This document shows, piece after piece, positions 56,483 to 64,000 of a DNA stretch of 64,000 bases. Position 1 is the stretch's first letter. Each line of letters begins with the position of its first letter. This DNA is from Diacronema lutheri. Taxonomy: Eukaryota; Haptophyta; Pavlovophyceae; Pavlovales; Pavlovaceae. The position numbers and the translations under genes are program-made. The stretch spans positions 682,001 through 746,000 of the forward strand of contig JAGTXO010000004.1 of NCBI GenBank assembly GCA_019448385.1. Reading direction: 5' to 3'. Below the pieces are notes generated by a model. It did no database searches, was not told the origin of the DNA, and saw only the letters and a program-made list of their open reading frames with translations.

Positions 56483-59341
56483 ATGCGTGGGCTCGCAGAG
56501 GTGTACGGCGACGCGTCAAGCTCGGGGGAGGAGGACGAGGGCGCGCAGTCATCGCTGCCGCAAGCCTGCCCGACGCCGACGGACCGCACGACGCTGCCGG
56601 CGCACGCCGACGCGAGCCTCGACGCGCCGCTGGCCTACGCGCAGCCGGATGGCGCCGTGCAGCTCGGGTGCGAGGTCAAGCTGAACGACCGCGTCAATGA
56701 CAACGTCCTTGGCTCGGGCGTGATCATCGGGCTGCCACTCGAGTCGTACGAGTCCCACGACGAGCGCCGCGGGAAAGCATTGGTTAAGTTTGACGACATG
56801 GCGCAACCGAGCTGGCGGACGTGGGGCCATCTTAATGTGCGCGTGCGGCTGCCGTCGCCGTTTTCGTCGCAGACTCGCGCGCAGCTGGTGCCGTCACCGC
56901 TGCCACCGCTGCCGCCGCGACCGCCGTCGCATTCGACGGCGCAGCTGCCGCCGGCGCTGCCTGCGTGCCGCGCCGCCGCCGGCGATGACGGTGCGCACGC
57001 CGCCCCGCCGCCGCCGCCGCCGCCTCCGCACGCGCCCGAGCCGATCACGCTCAGCAGCTTCTGGCGCCGAGCGGCATCCAGCGGGCCCTTGATCGCCGCC
57101 GCGAGCGGCGCAGCTGCAGATGCACGCCCCGCCTTAGCCGCGCAGGCCATGCCGATGGTGGCCTCCATCGAGCGGCAGCGCGCGCCCAAGCGCAAGCCGG
57201 AATCGGCAAATTCACGTCCTCCCCGAGGTCCTGCTGCGAGCAAGAACAAGCAGCTCAACAAGTTGGAGCTGGCGCGCAAGCGGCTCGCCGAGTTCGCAGA
57301 ATGCTCGCTCGTCGTGCGTGGCGACGAGCTCCGCTGCACTGCCTGCCGCGTCGAGGTGTCGTGCGCGAAGAAGAACCACGTGACGCAGCACCTTGCGACC
57401 GCCAAGCACGTCACTGCCGTCGAAAAGCTTAAGCGTCGGGCGGTGAGCGACCAGAGCATCAAGGACGACATTTACGCGCATTTTGTGCAGAACCCGACCG
57501 CGGTCGGCGGCACCCTTTCGCTGGATGAGCAGCACATGCGCTACCGCATCGTCGAGAGCTTCATGTTTGCCGGCATCGAGCTGACGAAGGCCGACCACCT
57601 CCGCGCGCTCCTCCAGCGCTGCGGCTGCGCGTCGACCGATTCCTCGCATCTGCGCACGCTCGTGCCGATGGTGGAGAAGCACGAGCTCGAGCGGATCCGC
57701 GCCGATCTCAGCGGCCAGCTCGTCAACATCGCGTTTGACGGCACACGGCGGCTAGGCGAGGCGGTCAATGTGACGTGCCGCTTCTGCTCACCCACATTTC
57801 AACTTGAGATGCGGCTGATCGCGTTTGTCACTGTCGCCAAGTCACTCAGCGGCAATGCGATCGCGGGGATGCTCACGACGATCCTTTTGCAGCAGCACAA
57901 CATCAGCTCGGCCAATGTGGTCGGCTTCAGCCGCGACTCTGTCGCTGCCAACGGCAAGGCGATGCAGACGCTGAGCACCGTTTTCCCGTCTTCGGTCGAC
58001 CTTCCGTGCATCTCGCACACGCTCACGCACGTCGGTGAAGCGTTTTGCTTCGGGCTGCTCGACACGTTCATGACGCCGTGGTACACGCTTTTGTACAGCA
58101 ACACGATGGCGGGGCAGCTCTGGCACTCCATGATCGGCGAATCGGTCAAGGGGTTCTCCAATGTGAGGTGGTACTGCCGCGCAGAGATCATGATGCAGAT
58201 CGCGCAGCACTTCGACAAGGTGCCCAAGCTGCTCGAGGAGCTGCGCGAGCGCGAGATCGGCGAGGCGACAACCAAGAAGATGCTCGAAATCTACGCGACG
58301 TCGCTCGCCGAGCTCAAGGTCTCGCTCGCTGCAATCCTGGACATGCGCCGCCTCGTCGCGACGACGTATGAGCTCGAGGGCGACCGGCTCGAGATCCTCC
58401 TTGCGTACGAGCGCATCGAGGCGCTGCGTGGTCTCGGGAGACGCGTGGCGAGGGGCGACGCAGGCTCGCTCCCGAACGTCGACGCGCTGCTGCGGCGGGG
58501 CGTGCAGATCGTGGTTGGCGGCAAGATTCAAAAGAACTTCCCCATGCACGGCGGCATGTACGAGGGCGTCGTTGTCGGCTCGTCGTACGCGCAGACAACA
58601 GTCCACCATGACGGATCCGAGCGCAAGGTTTACAAGGTGCGCTACCCCGCGGACAACACGGAGGAGGAGCTGGAGGAGGAGGAGATCCGGCCGCTGATCA
58701 TGATCGCAGACATGCAGGTGTGCACGCGCCCTCACTACTTCACAGGGTTGCGTGAGTCAGATGGTGGACTGTTGTCTGCGCGTACGACGATCACTCAACC
58801 CTGTGAAGGGTCCGAGCGCAAGGTTTACAAGAAGGTGATCGCCTCGTTCAAGCCCGGCTTTGAATACCTCGAGGCGCGCCTCACCGACACTTGCGCGAGC
58901 TCCTCCTACCACCTGTCGCAAGAGTACGCGGTGTTCAAGGCGGTGCGCATCTTTGACCCGTCCGTCGCGCGCGAGATGCGCGTTAACGCAGGCGTGGTTG
59001 AGAACCTCACTGTACTCCGCTGCCTCTCGCGCGAGCTTATTGACCGGATGAAATCCGAGGTCGACTCATATGTGGCTGCAGCCGCCAGCGTGGAGATCTC
59101 TCGCGCCGATGTGCAACATTTCACCGACCAGGTCCTCGTGTTTTGGCGCGCGCACCGTCACGATTTGCTCGCCTTCGCAGAGGCGGCGCGCATCGTCTTT
59201 GCCCTGAGCCCAAACTCTGCGTCGTGCGAGCGCGTCTTTTCACTGCTCGCGGTGATGTTTGGTGACAACCAGAAGTCCGCGCTCGCCGACCTGCTGCAAG
59301 GCTCCCTCATGCTGCGCTACAACAAACGCCCTGTTGGCTAA
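56483..59341 (+). CDS. hAT transposase with BED zinc finger and Tudor-like segments
   Basis: 952 residues from ATG 56483, no stop inside. Order: a Tudor/PWWP-like beta segment (EVKLNDRVNDNVLGSGVIIG, then ALVKFDDMAQPSW) near residues 62-122; a Pro-rich linker; a BED-type CCHH finger (LRCTACRVEVSCAKKNHVTQ and HLATAKH); the RNase H-like core with first Asp in LVNIAFDGTRRLGEAVN, the VGFSRDSVAANGKAM block (second Asp) and CISHTLTH; a second Tudor-like segment (RGVQIVVGGKIQKNF, YEGVVVG, KVYKVRYPADNTEEELEEEE); and the C-terminal hAT dimerisation block SPNSASCERVFSLLAVMFGD. hAT transposases excise and insert by a DDE mechanism and form multimers. A complex inverted/direct duplication lies inside the second Tudor-like segment (58581-58831) without breaking the frame. 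Confidence 0.85.
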   Translation: MRGLAEVYGDASSSGEEDEGAQSSLPQACPTPTDRTTLPAHADASLDAPLAYAQPDGAVQLGCEVKLNDRVNDNVLGSGVIIGLPLESYESHDERRGKALVKFDDMAQPSWRTWGHLNVRVRLPSPFSSQTRAQLVPSPLPPLPPRPPSHSTAQLPPALPACRAAAGDDGAHAAPPPPPPPPHAPEPITLSSFWRRAASSGPLIAAASGAAADARPALAAQAMPMVASIERQRAPKRKPESANSRPPRGPAASKNKQLNKLELARKRLAEFAECSLVVRGDELRCTACRVEVSCAKKNHVTQHLATAKHVTAVEKLKRRAVSDQSIKDDIYAHFVQNPTAVGGTLSLDEQHMRYRIVESFMFAGIELTKADHLRALLQRCGCASTDSSHLRTLVPMVEKHELERIRADLSGQLVNIAFDGTRRLGEAVNVTCRFCSPTFQLEMRLIAFVTVAKSLSGNAIAGMLTTILLQQHNISSANVVGFSRDSVAANGKAMQTLSTVFPSSVDLPCISHTLTHVGEAFCFGLLDTFMTPWYTLLYSNTMAGQLWHSMIGESVKGFSNVRWYCRAEIMMQIAQHFDKVPKLLEELREREIGEATTKKMLEIYATSLAELKVSLAAILDMRRLVATTYELEGDRLEILLAYERIEALRGLGRRVARGDAGSLPNVDALLRRGVQIVVGGKIQKNFPMHGGMYEGVVVGSSYAQTTVHHDGSERKVYKVRYPADNTEEELEEEEIRPLIMIADMQVCTRPHYFTGLRESDGGLLSARTTITQPCEGSERKVYKKVIASFKPGFEYLEARLTDTCASSSYHLSQEYAVFKAVRIFDPSVAREMRVNAGVVENLTVLRCLSRELIDRMKSEVDSYVAAAASVEISRADVQHFTDQVLVFWRAHRHDLLAFAEAARIVFALSPNSASCERVFSLLAVMFGDNQKSALADLLQGSLMLRYNKRPVG
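58581..58831. repeat. Fold-back and direct duplications inside the transposase gene
   Basis: A perfect 29-bp inverted repeat pairs 58581-58609 with 58761-58789. A second 13-bp inverted pair (CTTCACAGGGTTG) joins 58738-58750 with 58796-58808. A 21-bp direct repeat links 58616-58636 with 58811-58831. Together they suggest a local inverted duplication by template switching, or a small hairpin insertion, about 195 bp long. Confidence 0.9.
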
Positions 59342-59565
59342 GGGAGAGCCACGTGAGTCAGATGACTGGCTGGTAGCAGGGCGCGCGCTCTCACGCGCAG
59401 CGCACTGCGCACAGCGTAATTTCACGCGCCAGACGCGGAAAAAGGCGAATTTTGGCGCGCGCGCGATGGCCTAGGCGCGCCTTTTTTGGCGCCTATTGAC
59501 GGGGGCAACTGCGCCTATTGACCCCTTGGGCGTAGGCAATCGCCCCGCCTATTGACCCTCCGGGA

Positions 59566-59584
59566 GGTGCCTATTTGGCCTAGG
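59566..59584 (-). repeat. Right terminal inverted repeat of the hAT element, containing the UFL1 stop codon
   Basis: Read on the minus strand it is CCTAGGCCAAATAGGCACC. The TAG at 59582-59580 within CCTAGG is the in-frame stop of UFL1, whose last codons lie just outside the element. Confidence 0.8.
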
Positions 59585-60956
59585 GCAACGCGCTCCGCGC
59601 GGCATTGTCGAGCGCGATTGCCTTGACGGCCGCAATCGCGCCGTCGAGCTCATTGGCGTCTGCCGTGGCCGCTCCGGCCGCAACGTCCACCAGCCGGCGC
59701 ACGCTCTGCACGGCAGCCGGCGGCAGCGAGCTCGTCGCGCCGAGCGCACCGAGCAGCGGGCGCGCCGTGTCCTTGGTCGCGACAACGAGTTGCGAGCTGA
59801 GCTCGCAGAAGAGCAGCTCAATTGCCTGCGGCGGCGGCGCAATGGGCGCAATGTTACGCCCTGGCTGCGCGGCGCGCGGCTCGCGCGGCTGCGCGGTCGT
59901 GGTCACGGTCGCGCAGCACAAGCCCCGCACCTTCATCGCCACGTCCATCGGCTCGGATGCCTCGTCGAGCGCAGCGCGCAGCGCGGCGCGGCAGCTCGCG
60001 AGCAGCGCCTGCGCGCGCGGCACGGTGCGCGCGCGCAGCGCGGCCGTGGCGACGGAACGCCGGTTGTCGTGTGCGCGTGCCACGCGGCGCGCGGAGGCGC
60101 GCGGCGAGTGGCGGCGCGCGGCGAGCGGCGCGGCGCGCGCGCGCGCACCCTCTCCTTCTTCTTGTCCGCCACGGCGTACAGGTAGGAGACGGCCTCGCAC
60201 CCCTCGCGGTACGCGCCGACGCACGCCTCGAGCGAAGCGACGCTGTGCACTTTGCTCGACGCAGCCGCCACCAGTCGGCTCAGCGCGCCCTTCTGCGCAC
60301 CCTCGCGCAACTTGGCCAGCGCGCTGCGCCGCGCGTCAGTGTCGGCGCCGAGCCCGCCGCTGCCGACCGCGTCGGCGCCGCGCTGGTGCAGCAGCTCCGA
60401 CTCGAGGAGCAGCGCGGCCGCGCCGCAGCACGGCCCGGCAAGCACCGCCTTGCACAGCGTCGCCACGTCCGCATCGCCGAGGCCGGCGGCGGCCGCGTGC
60501 GCGTCGATCGCCGCAACGCCCTTCACGAGCAGCTGCAGCCGCAGCCCCTCCGCCTGCGCCAGCTCCTGCAGCTCCTGCTGACGCCGCTTGCTCGCGCTCG
60601 CGCCCGCGCTCTGCAGCGCGCGCAGTACGCTCGCACGCGCGCCGAGCGTTGCGGCGTACACCTCGCTGGCGAGCAGCGCCGCGTGCTCGGGCTCGAGGCC
60701 CAGCTCGGCCTGCAGGTAGGCGGCGAGCTGCCTGCGCTCGTCCGCGGCTGACTCGCCGCTCGCACCACTGCGCGCGCCGCCGCCTCCGCCGCCGCCTCCG
60801 TTCCCGCCCGCCTCGCCCCCGTCGGCGTCAAAGCCACGCCTCGTCGCCGGGCCCTTGCCCTTGCCGCCGCCACCGGCGGTGGCGGCGGCTTTGGCGGTGC
60901 GCGCGCGCCCGCCCGAGCGCGGCAGCATCTCCTCGTAGCCGTTGTCCACGCCGCCA

Positions 60957-61000
<44 letters not shown>

Positions 61001-62344
61001 CGAGTCCGACGCGCCGCCCCTCGCGCGCCGCCCCTTCTTGCCCTTCCCGCCGGTCGCGCGCTTGCTGCGGCCGGCGGCCGCGTCGGCCGACGGCGCGGGG
61101 CCGCCCTTGGCGCCTTTCTTGGGCAGGCCCGTCGTGATGATCACCGCCTCCTCGTCCTCGTCCTCGTCGCCCATGCCGACCGCCGGCGCGGTGGGCAGCA
61201 GCCCGCCCGACGCTGCGAGCGCGCGCGTGCGCGCCTCCTCGCGAGCGACGGCGAGCTCGCGCGCCCTGTCGATGAGCGCCCTGCTCACGAGGAGGCGGTC
61301 GGCGAGCAGGCGGACGTCGCCCTTGGCGTACGCGCCGCCGCACCGGCTGAGCACCGCCGCGCCGTCGGCCGGTGTGAGGTGCGCCGGGAGCGCGTCGGCG
61401 AGCGGCAGCGCCGATCCGGGCCCGGCACCGGACGCGGCGCATTCGTCGAGCAGGCCCTCGACGCGCTCGACGACGGAGGGCGCGGCGAAGCAGCTCTCGA
61501 GCTCGAGCCCGTCCGGATACCGCGCACGCAGGTGCTTGCGCGGGTTCGTCACCTGCAGCTTCGTGAGAAGCGAGTATTCGACATACCCGTTCGCGCCATA
61601 AAAGGAGGCGACCGCACGGCTCTGCGCAGCGTCGAAGACGGCCGGGACGAAGCCGGACGCCTGGAGGGTGCCCGCGACCTGGCGCGCGTCGATGAGCTCG
61701 GCCAGCGTGCCCTGAACTAGCGCGCCGTTCAGCTTGTGCCGCTCGACTAGCTCGTCGAGCGGCGTCGGCTGGACGAGCGCGAGCAGCGCGCCGCGCATCT
61801 GCGCCGCGTGCCGCGTCACGTGCGCGGGCGTGTAGAGGGCGCCCTGCGAGAATTGGCCGTGGATGGTGCGGCCGAGGTGGCGGGTCACCAGGTCGATCAC
61901 AAACTCGGTCGACAGCTCGTACTCGACCGCAAGGTCGGAGACGGAGACGCGGCCGGCCTGCTGGAGCGACGCGTCGATCTGCTCGGCGAGCGAGTCGAGG
62001 TACCAGTCGGCGACGAGCTGGCCGTTGAGGAGGCGGAGCGCGCTATCCCGTTCGAGGAGCGTCGTCGCCGCGCGCTCAATGTGCGACAGGTCGACGTTCA
62101 GCACGGGCTGCAGGTCGGCGAGGTTGACGCGGCCGCGGTGCGCGAGGACCTCGTCTTCGAGCTCGGAGAGAAGCTGCTTGGGCGTGACGAACTCCTTGCC
62201 GTTCTGCGTGAAGATGAGCGTCACCTTGCCCGCCTGCGTGAGTTTGGACACGATCTCGACGATGTTCGGCTCGGACAGCTTGAGCGTCGCCGACGTCTGC
62301 TGCACCTCGGCGAGCTCGCGCTGCAGCCGAAAGATCTCCTCCAT
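59580..62344 (-). CDS. UFL1: E3 UFM1-protein ligase 1
   Basis: Exons 62344-60149 and 60008-59580 join in phase (donor AGG|GTGCGC, acceptor GCGCAG) to 874 residues. The N-terminus MEEIFRLQRELAEVQQTSAT and blocks LSEPNIVEIVSKLTQAGKVT, KEFVTPKQLLSELEDEVLAH, GRVNLADLQPVLNVDLSHIE, NGQLVADWYLDSLAEQID and TRHLGRTIHGQFSQGALYTP follow human UFL1 in order. The protein has winged-helix repeats and no RING. With DDRGK1 and CDK5RAP3 at the ER it attaches UFM1 to ribosomal protein uL24 and takes part in ER quality control and ER-phagy. A Lys/Asp/Gly-rich linker (60850-61130) is low in complexity. The stop codon TAG lies in the hAT terminal repeat. The ATG is 99 bp from the divergent DENN gene. Confidence 0.93.
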
Positions 62345-62443
62345 CGTCCCCGGCAGGGGCTCTTCACAGTCAAGGGGCCACCCAAGCCCAAACTGGGCGG
62401 GCGGCGCCCCGAGCGCCCTCACGCCGGGAGTGGCGGCGCCGGG

Positions 62444-64000
62444 ATGCAGGACGAGTGGACGGGGTGCAGCCTGGTGGAATACTACGTGTGCGCGGGCGTG
62501 GGCGCGCGGCTCGTGCCGCTGCACGTGCCGCACTCGCAGATGCAGCCGCCCGGGCCGCCGCCGCGCGCGGCGCCACCAGGCGGCGCGCCGGCGCGCGCGT
62601 CGCCGCAGCGCGCCTTCCCCGACGCAGACGACCGCTTCCAAGCGCACGTGCTCGCGCGCTTCCCGGAGCAGGACCGTCCGACGACGCCCTTCCCGCGCGA
62701 GTGTCCCGACTTCTGCTTTCCCGACGGCATCCGCCTCGTCACGCTCGAGGAGCACCAGCGCGACCCGATGCCGGTGACCAACTCCTTCGTCCTGACGACC
62801 GCCGACCGCACGCGCGTGTACGGCGTGTGCATCACGTGGATGGATGCGCTCGACGCGGAGGTGGTCCGCCGCTTCGTCGGCGACGCGCACGGCCCCGTCT
62901 ACGCCCAGCAGGCCGTCTGCCTCATCTCGCGCGTGCCAGCGTTTGAGCTCCTCATTGGCTGCTGCCGGCAACTCTACCGGCTGCACATCACCCACGCGAC
63001 GATGCCGCTCGCGCGCGTGCACGTGCAGCCGGCGCTCGACGCGCGCCTCGCGCCTGCGGGCGCGTGCACGCGGCTCACGCTCGGAGGCCTCTGCCTCGAA
63101 GTGCAGACGCCATCGCAGCTCGACATCCCACGATCAATGGCGAGCGCGTCTGACTGGATGCTCATCACCAAGTGCCTCGACGCGCACAACCTCGTCGCCG
63201 TGTGGGGGCTGCTGCTCGCCGAGCAGAAGGTGCTCTTCCTTTCGGCGCATACGCACGTGCTCACGATGGCGTGCGAGACCCTCGTGTCCGTCCTCTACCC
63301 CTTCCGATGGGAGCACGTGTACGTGCCAGTCCTGCCGTCGCGGCTGGCCAACTTTCTGCAGGCGCCCGTGCCATTTCTCGTCGGCGTGACGCCCGACGTA
63401 ATCCACGCGACGGACGAGATCCCGAGCGACGTGGTACAGGTGCACCTGGACAACAACACCGTCATCCTTGACCAGGCGCTGTACCACAAGCTTCGCCTGC
63501 CGCCGCGCGCCAAGCGCAAGCTCTTGCGCAAGATGCAGCGCGTCTGCCGTCCGCCCGGCCCGGTGCACGCCGACCGCGACAGCGGCAACGGCGGCAACGG
63601 CGGCGGCAACGGCAACGGCGGCGGCGCGGACGGCGAGGGCGCAGCAGGCGGCGCGGCCGGCCCGCCGGCGAGCGACGGCGGCGCGGCGGGCGTCGGCGTG
63701 CACGGCCGCCTCGTCTCAGCCTTCCAACTGCCGCCGCACCCAGAGGACGTGGAGGGGACGGAGGCCGGGTACGACTCGGACGGAACGGAGGTGGGCGACG
63801 GTGCGGCGGACGCGGCGGTGCCGGCGCTCGCGCTCCGCGCGGTGAAGGCGTGGTTTCTCCGCTTCTTCACGTCGCTGCTCGAGAAACTTCCGGAACTTTA
63901 CGTGATGCCGCCGGCGAACGTGAGCGCGCGCGCGGTCGCCCTCGACTTCTTCGACGAGGAGCGGCTCCTCAGCAGCTGCCCCGAGCAGTGCCGCGAGTGG
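62444..64000 (+). CDS. DENN-domain Rab GEF-like protein, 3' end beyond window
   Basis: Open from ATG 62444 to the right edge (519 codons, partial). The N-terminus SLVEYYVCAGVG starts the uDENN part; YPFP-like residues are replaced by FPRECPDFCFPDGIRLV. FVLTTADRTRVYGVCITWMD, then AVCLISRVPAFELLIGCCRQ, continue uDENN into cDENN, and WGLLLAEQKVLFLSAHTHVL, YPFRWEHVYVPVLPSRLANF and LQAPVPFLVGVTPDVI are the classic cDENN core. DNNTVILD begins the dDENN region. DENN proteins activate Rab GTPases in membrane traffic; which Rab is not evident. A Gly/Asn/Ala-rich insert (about 63575-63700) separates dDENN from LRAVKAWFLRFFTSLLEKLP. Divergent from UFL1. Confidence 0.9.
   Translation, partial: MQDEWTGCSLVEYYVCAGVGARLVPLHVPHSQMQPPGPPPRAAPPGGAPARASPQRAFPDADDRFQAHVLARFPEQDRPTTPFPRECPDFCFPDGIRLVTLEEHQRDPMPVTNSFVLTTADRTRVYGVCITWMDALDAEVVRRFVGDAHGPVYAQQAVCLISRVPAFELLIGCCRQLYRLHITHATMPLARVHVQPALDARLAPAGACTRLTLGGLCLEVQTPSQLDIPRSMASASDWMLITKCLDAHNLVAVWGLLLAEQKVLFLSAHTHVLTMACETLVSVLYPFRWEHVYVPVLPSRLANFLQAPVPFLVGVTPDVIHATDEIPSDVVQVHLDNNTVILDQALYHKLRLPPRAKRKLLRKMQRVCRPPGPVHADRDSGNGGNGGGNGNGGGADGEGAAGGAAGPPASDGGAAGVGVHGRLVSAFQLPPHPEDVEGTEAGYDSDGTEVGDGAADAAVPALALRAVKAWFLRFFTSLLEKLPELYVMPPANVSARAVALDFFDEERLLSSCPEQCREW

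Larger units (their letters stand above)
56269..59584 (+). mobile_element. hAT-superfamily DNA transposon, apparently whole
   Basis: A 3316-bp element. Terminal inverted repeats: CCTAGGCCAAAAAGGC at 56269 and its near-perfect reverse complement at the right end (59569-59584; one mismatch in 16). Subterminal motifs: GCCTATTGACCCC at 56346 and, on the right, at 59491 (shorter), 59513 and 59547; GCCTAGGCGCGCC at 56325 and 59469 in the same orientation. It encodes one uninterrupted transposase frame. I see no 8-bp target-site duplication (CTCCTTGG on the left, GCAACGCG on the right), so either the ends are a few bases different from those I chose or the flanks have changed. The intact frame and good termini suggest recent activity. 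Confidence 0.85.

Noticed and set aside
56261-59592. 8-bp target-site duplication of the hAT element
   Set aside because: The flanking octamers (CTCCTTGG and GCAACGCG) do not match in any nearby register.
1-64000. Bacterial origin, suggested by high GC and few introns
   Set aside because: Spliceosomal introns, NUP85, RAPTOR, LC8, UFL1, DENN and secretory/plastid presequences are eukaryotic.
1-64000. tRNA, rRNA or spliceosomal RNA genes
   Set aside because: I saw no recognisable tRNA A/B boxes with foldable arms or rRNA/snRNA signatures in the gaps; a covariance search would be needed to be sure.

Overview
The window is nuclear DNA of a very GC-rich, gene-dense eukaryotic microalga with a red-lineage secondary plastid. 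A haptophyte, possibly a pavlovophyte, is my best guess. Three things support this. Several proteins carry a signal peptide followed by a transit-like stretch (PRPS1, PAM68-like, Mpv17-like). The introns are short (about 70-260 bp) and nearly all begin GTGCG, GTGAG or GTGCC and end CAG. There is axonemal/dynein-type content (an exact 89-residue LC8). I could run no search, so the organism is an inference. Genes often sit head to head with only 24-120 bp between start codons, and some 3' ends almost touch.

Layout: AFG1-like ATPase (cut by the left edge, -), alpha/beta-hydrolase-like (+), small basic protein (-), spermidine-synthase-like (+), secreted MsrA-like (-), coiled-coil protein (+), COX10 (+), a 10-kb EPG5-like autophagy tether (-) with a 12 x 32-bp minisatellite in one intron, a proline-rich membrane glycoprotein (+), Mpv17-like (-), sulfotransferase-like (+), a poly-G tract, a four-repeat RWPW membrane protein (-), plastid S1 (+), NUP85 (+), dynein LC8 (-), two uncharacterised genes (+), a coiled-coil protein (-), a nine-exon RAPTOR gene (-), PAM68-like (+), a wax-synthase-type MBOAT (-), a Fanzor (eukaryotic TnpB-like) nuclease gene with a chromodomain (+), a small mobile-element remnant (-), a BK/Slo-type potassium channel (+), a CHCH protein (-), a PAQR receptor (+), a small membrane protein (-), an apparently whole hAT DNA transposon (+), UFL1 (-) and a DENN-domain protein cut by the right edge (+).

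The most remarkable locus is 42258-46090. An intact two-exon gene places a complete-looking chromodomain, with its aromatic cage, upstream of a Fanzor/TnpB RuvC nuclease that keeps the RuvC-I Asp, a Glu just before the zinc ribbon and the RuvC-III Asp. It ends in an acidic Asp/Gly tail and a basic terminus. A GAF-like stretch may precede the chromodomain. The architecture suggests an RNA-guided nuclease with its own histone-mark reader. I do not know of a described example.

Also notable: two LSD1-type zinc fingers inside the EPG5-like protein; a hAT transposon whose transposase contains Tudor-like segments and whose terminal repeat supplies the stop codon of UFL1; and a recurring TTTTGAAAAGGGG-type element near start codons, shared by divergent genes. 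Three genes bear on autophagy or growth control (RAPTOR, EPG5, UFL1), but they are not adjacent and I see no sign of co-regulation.
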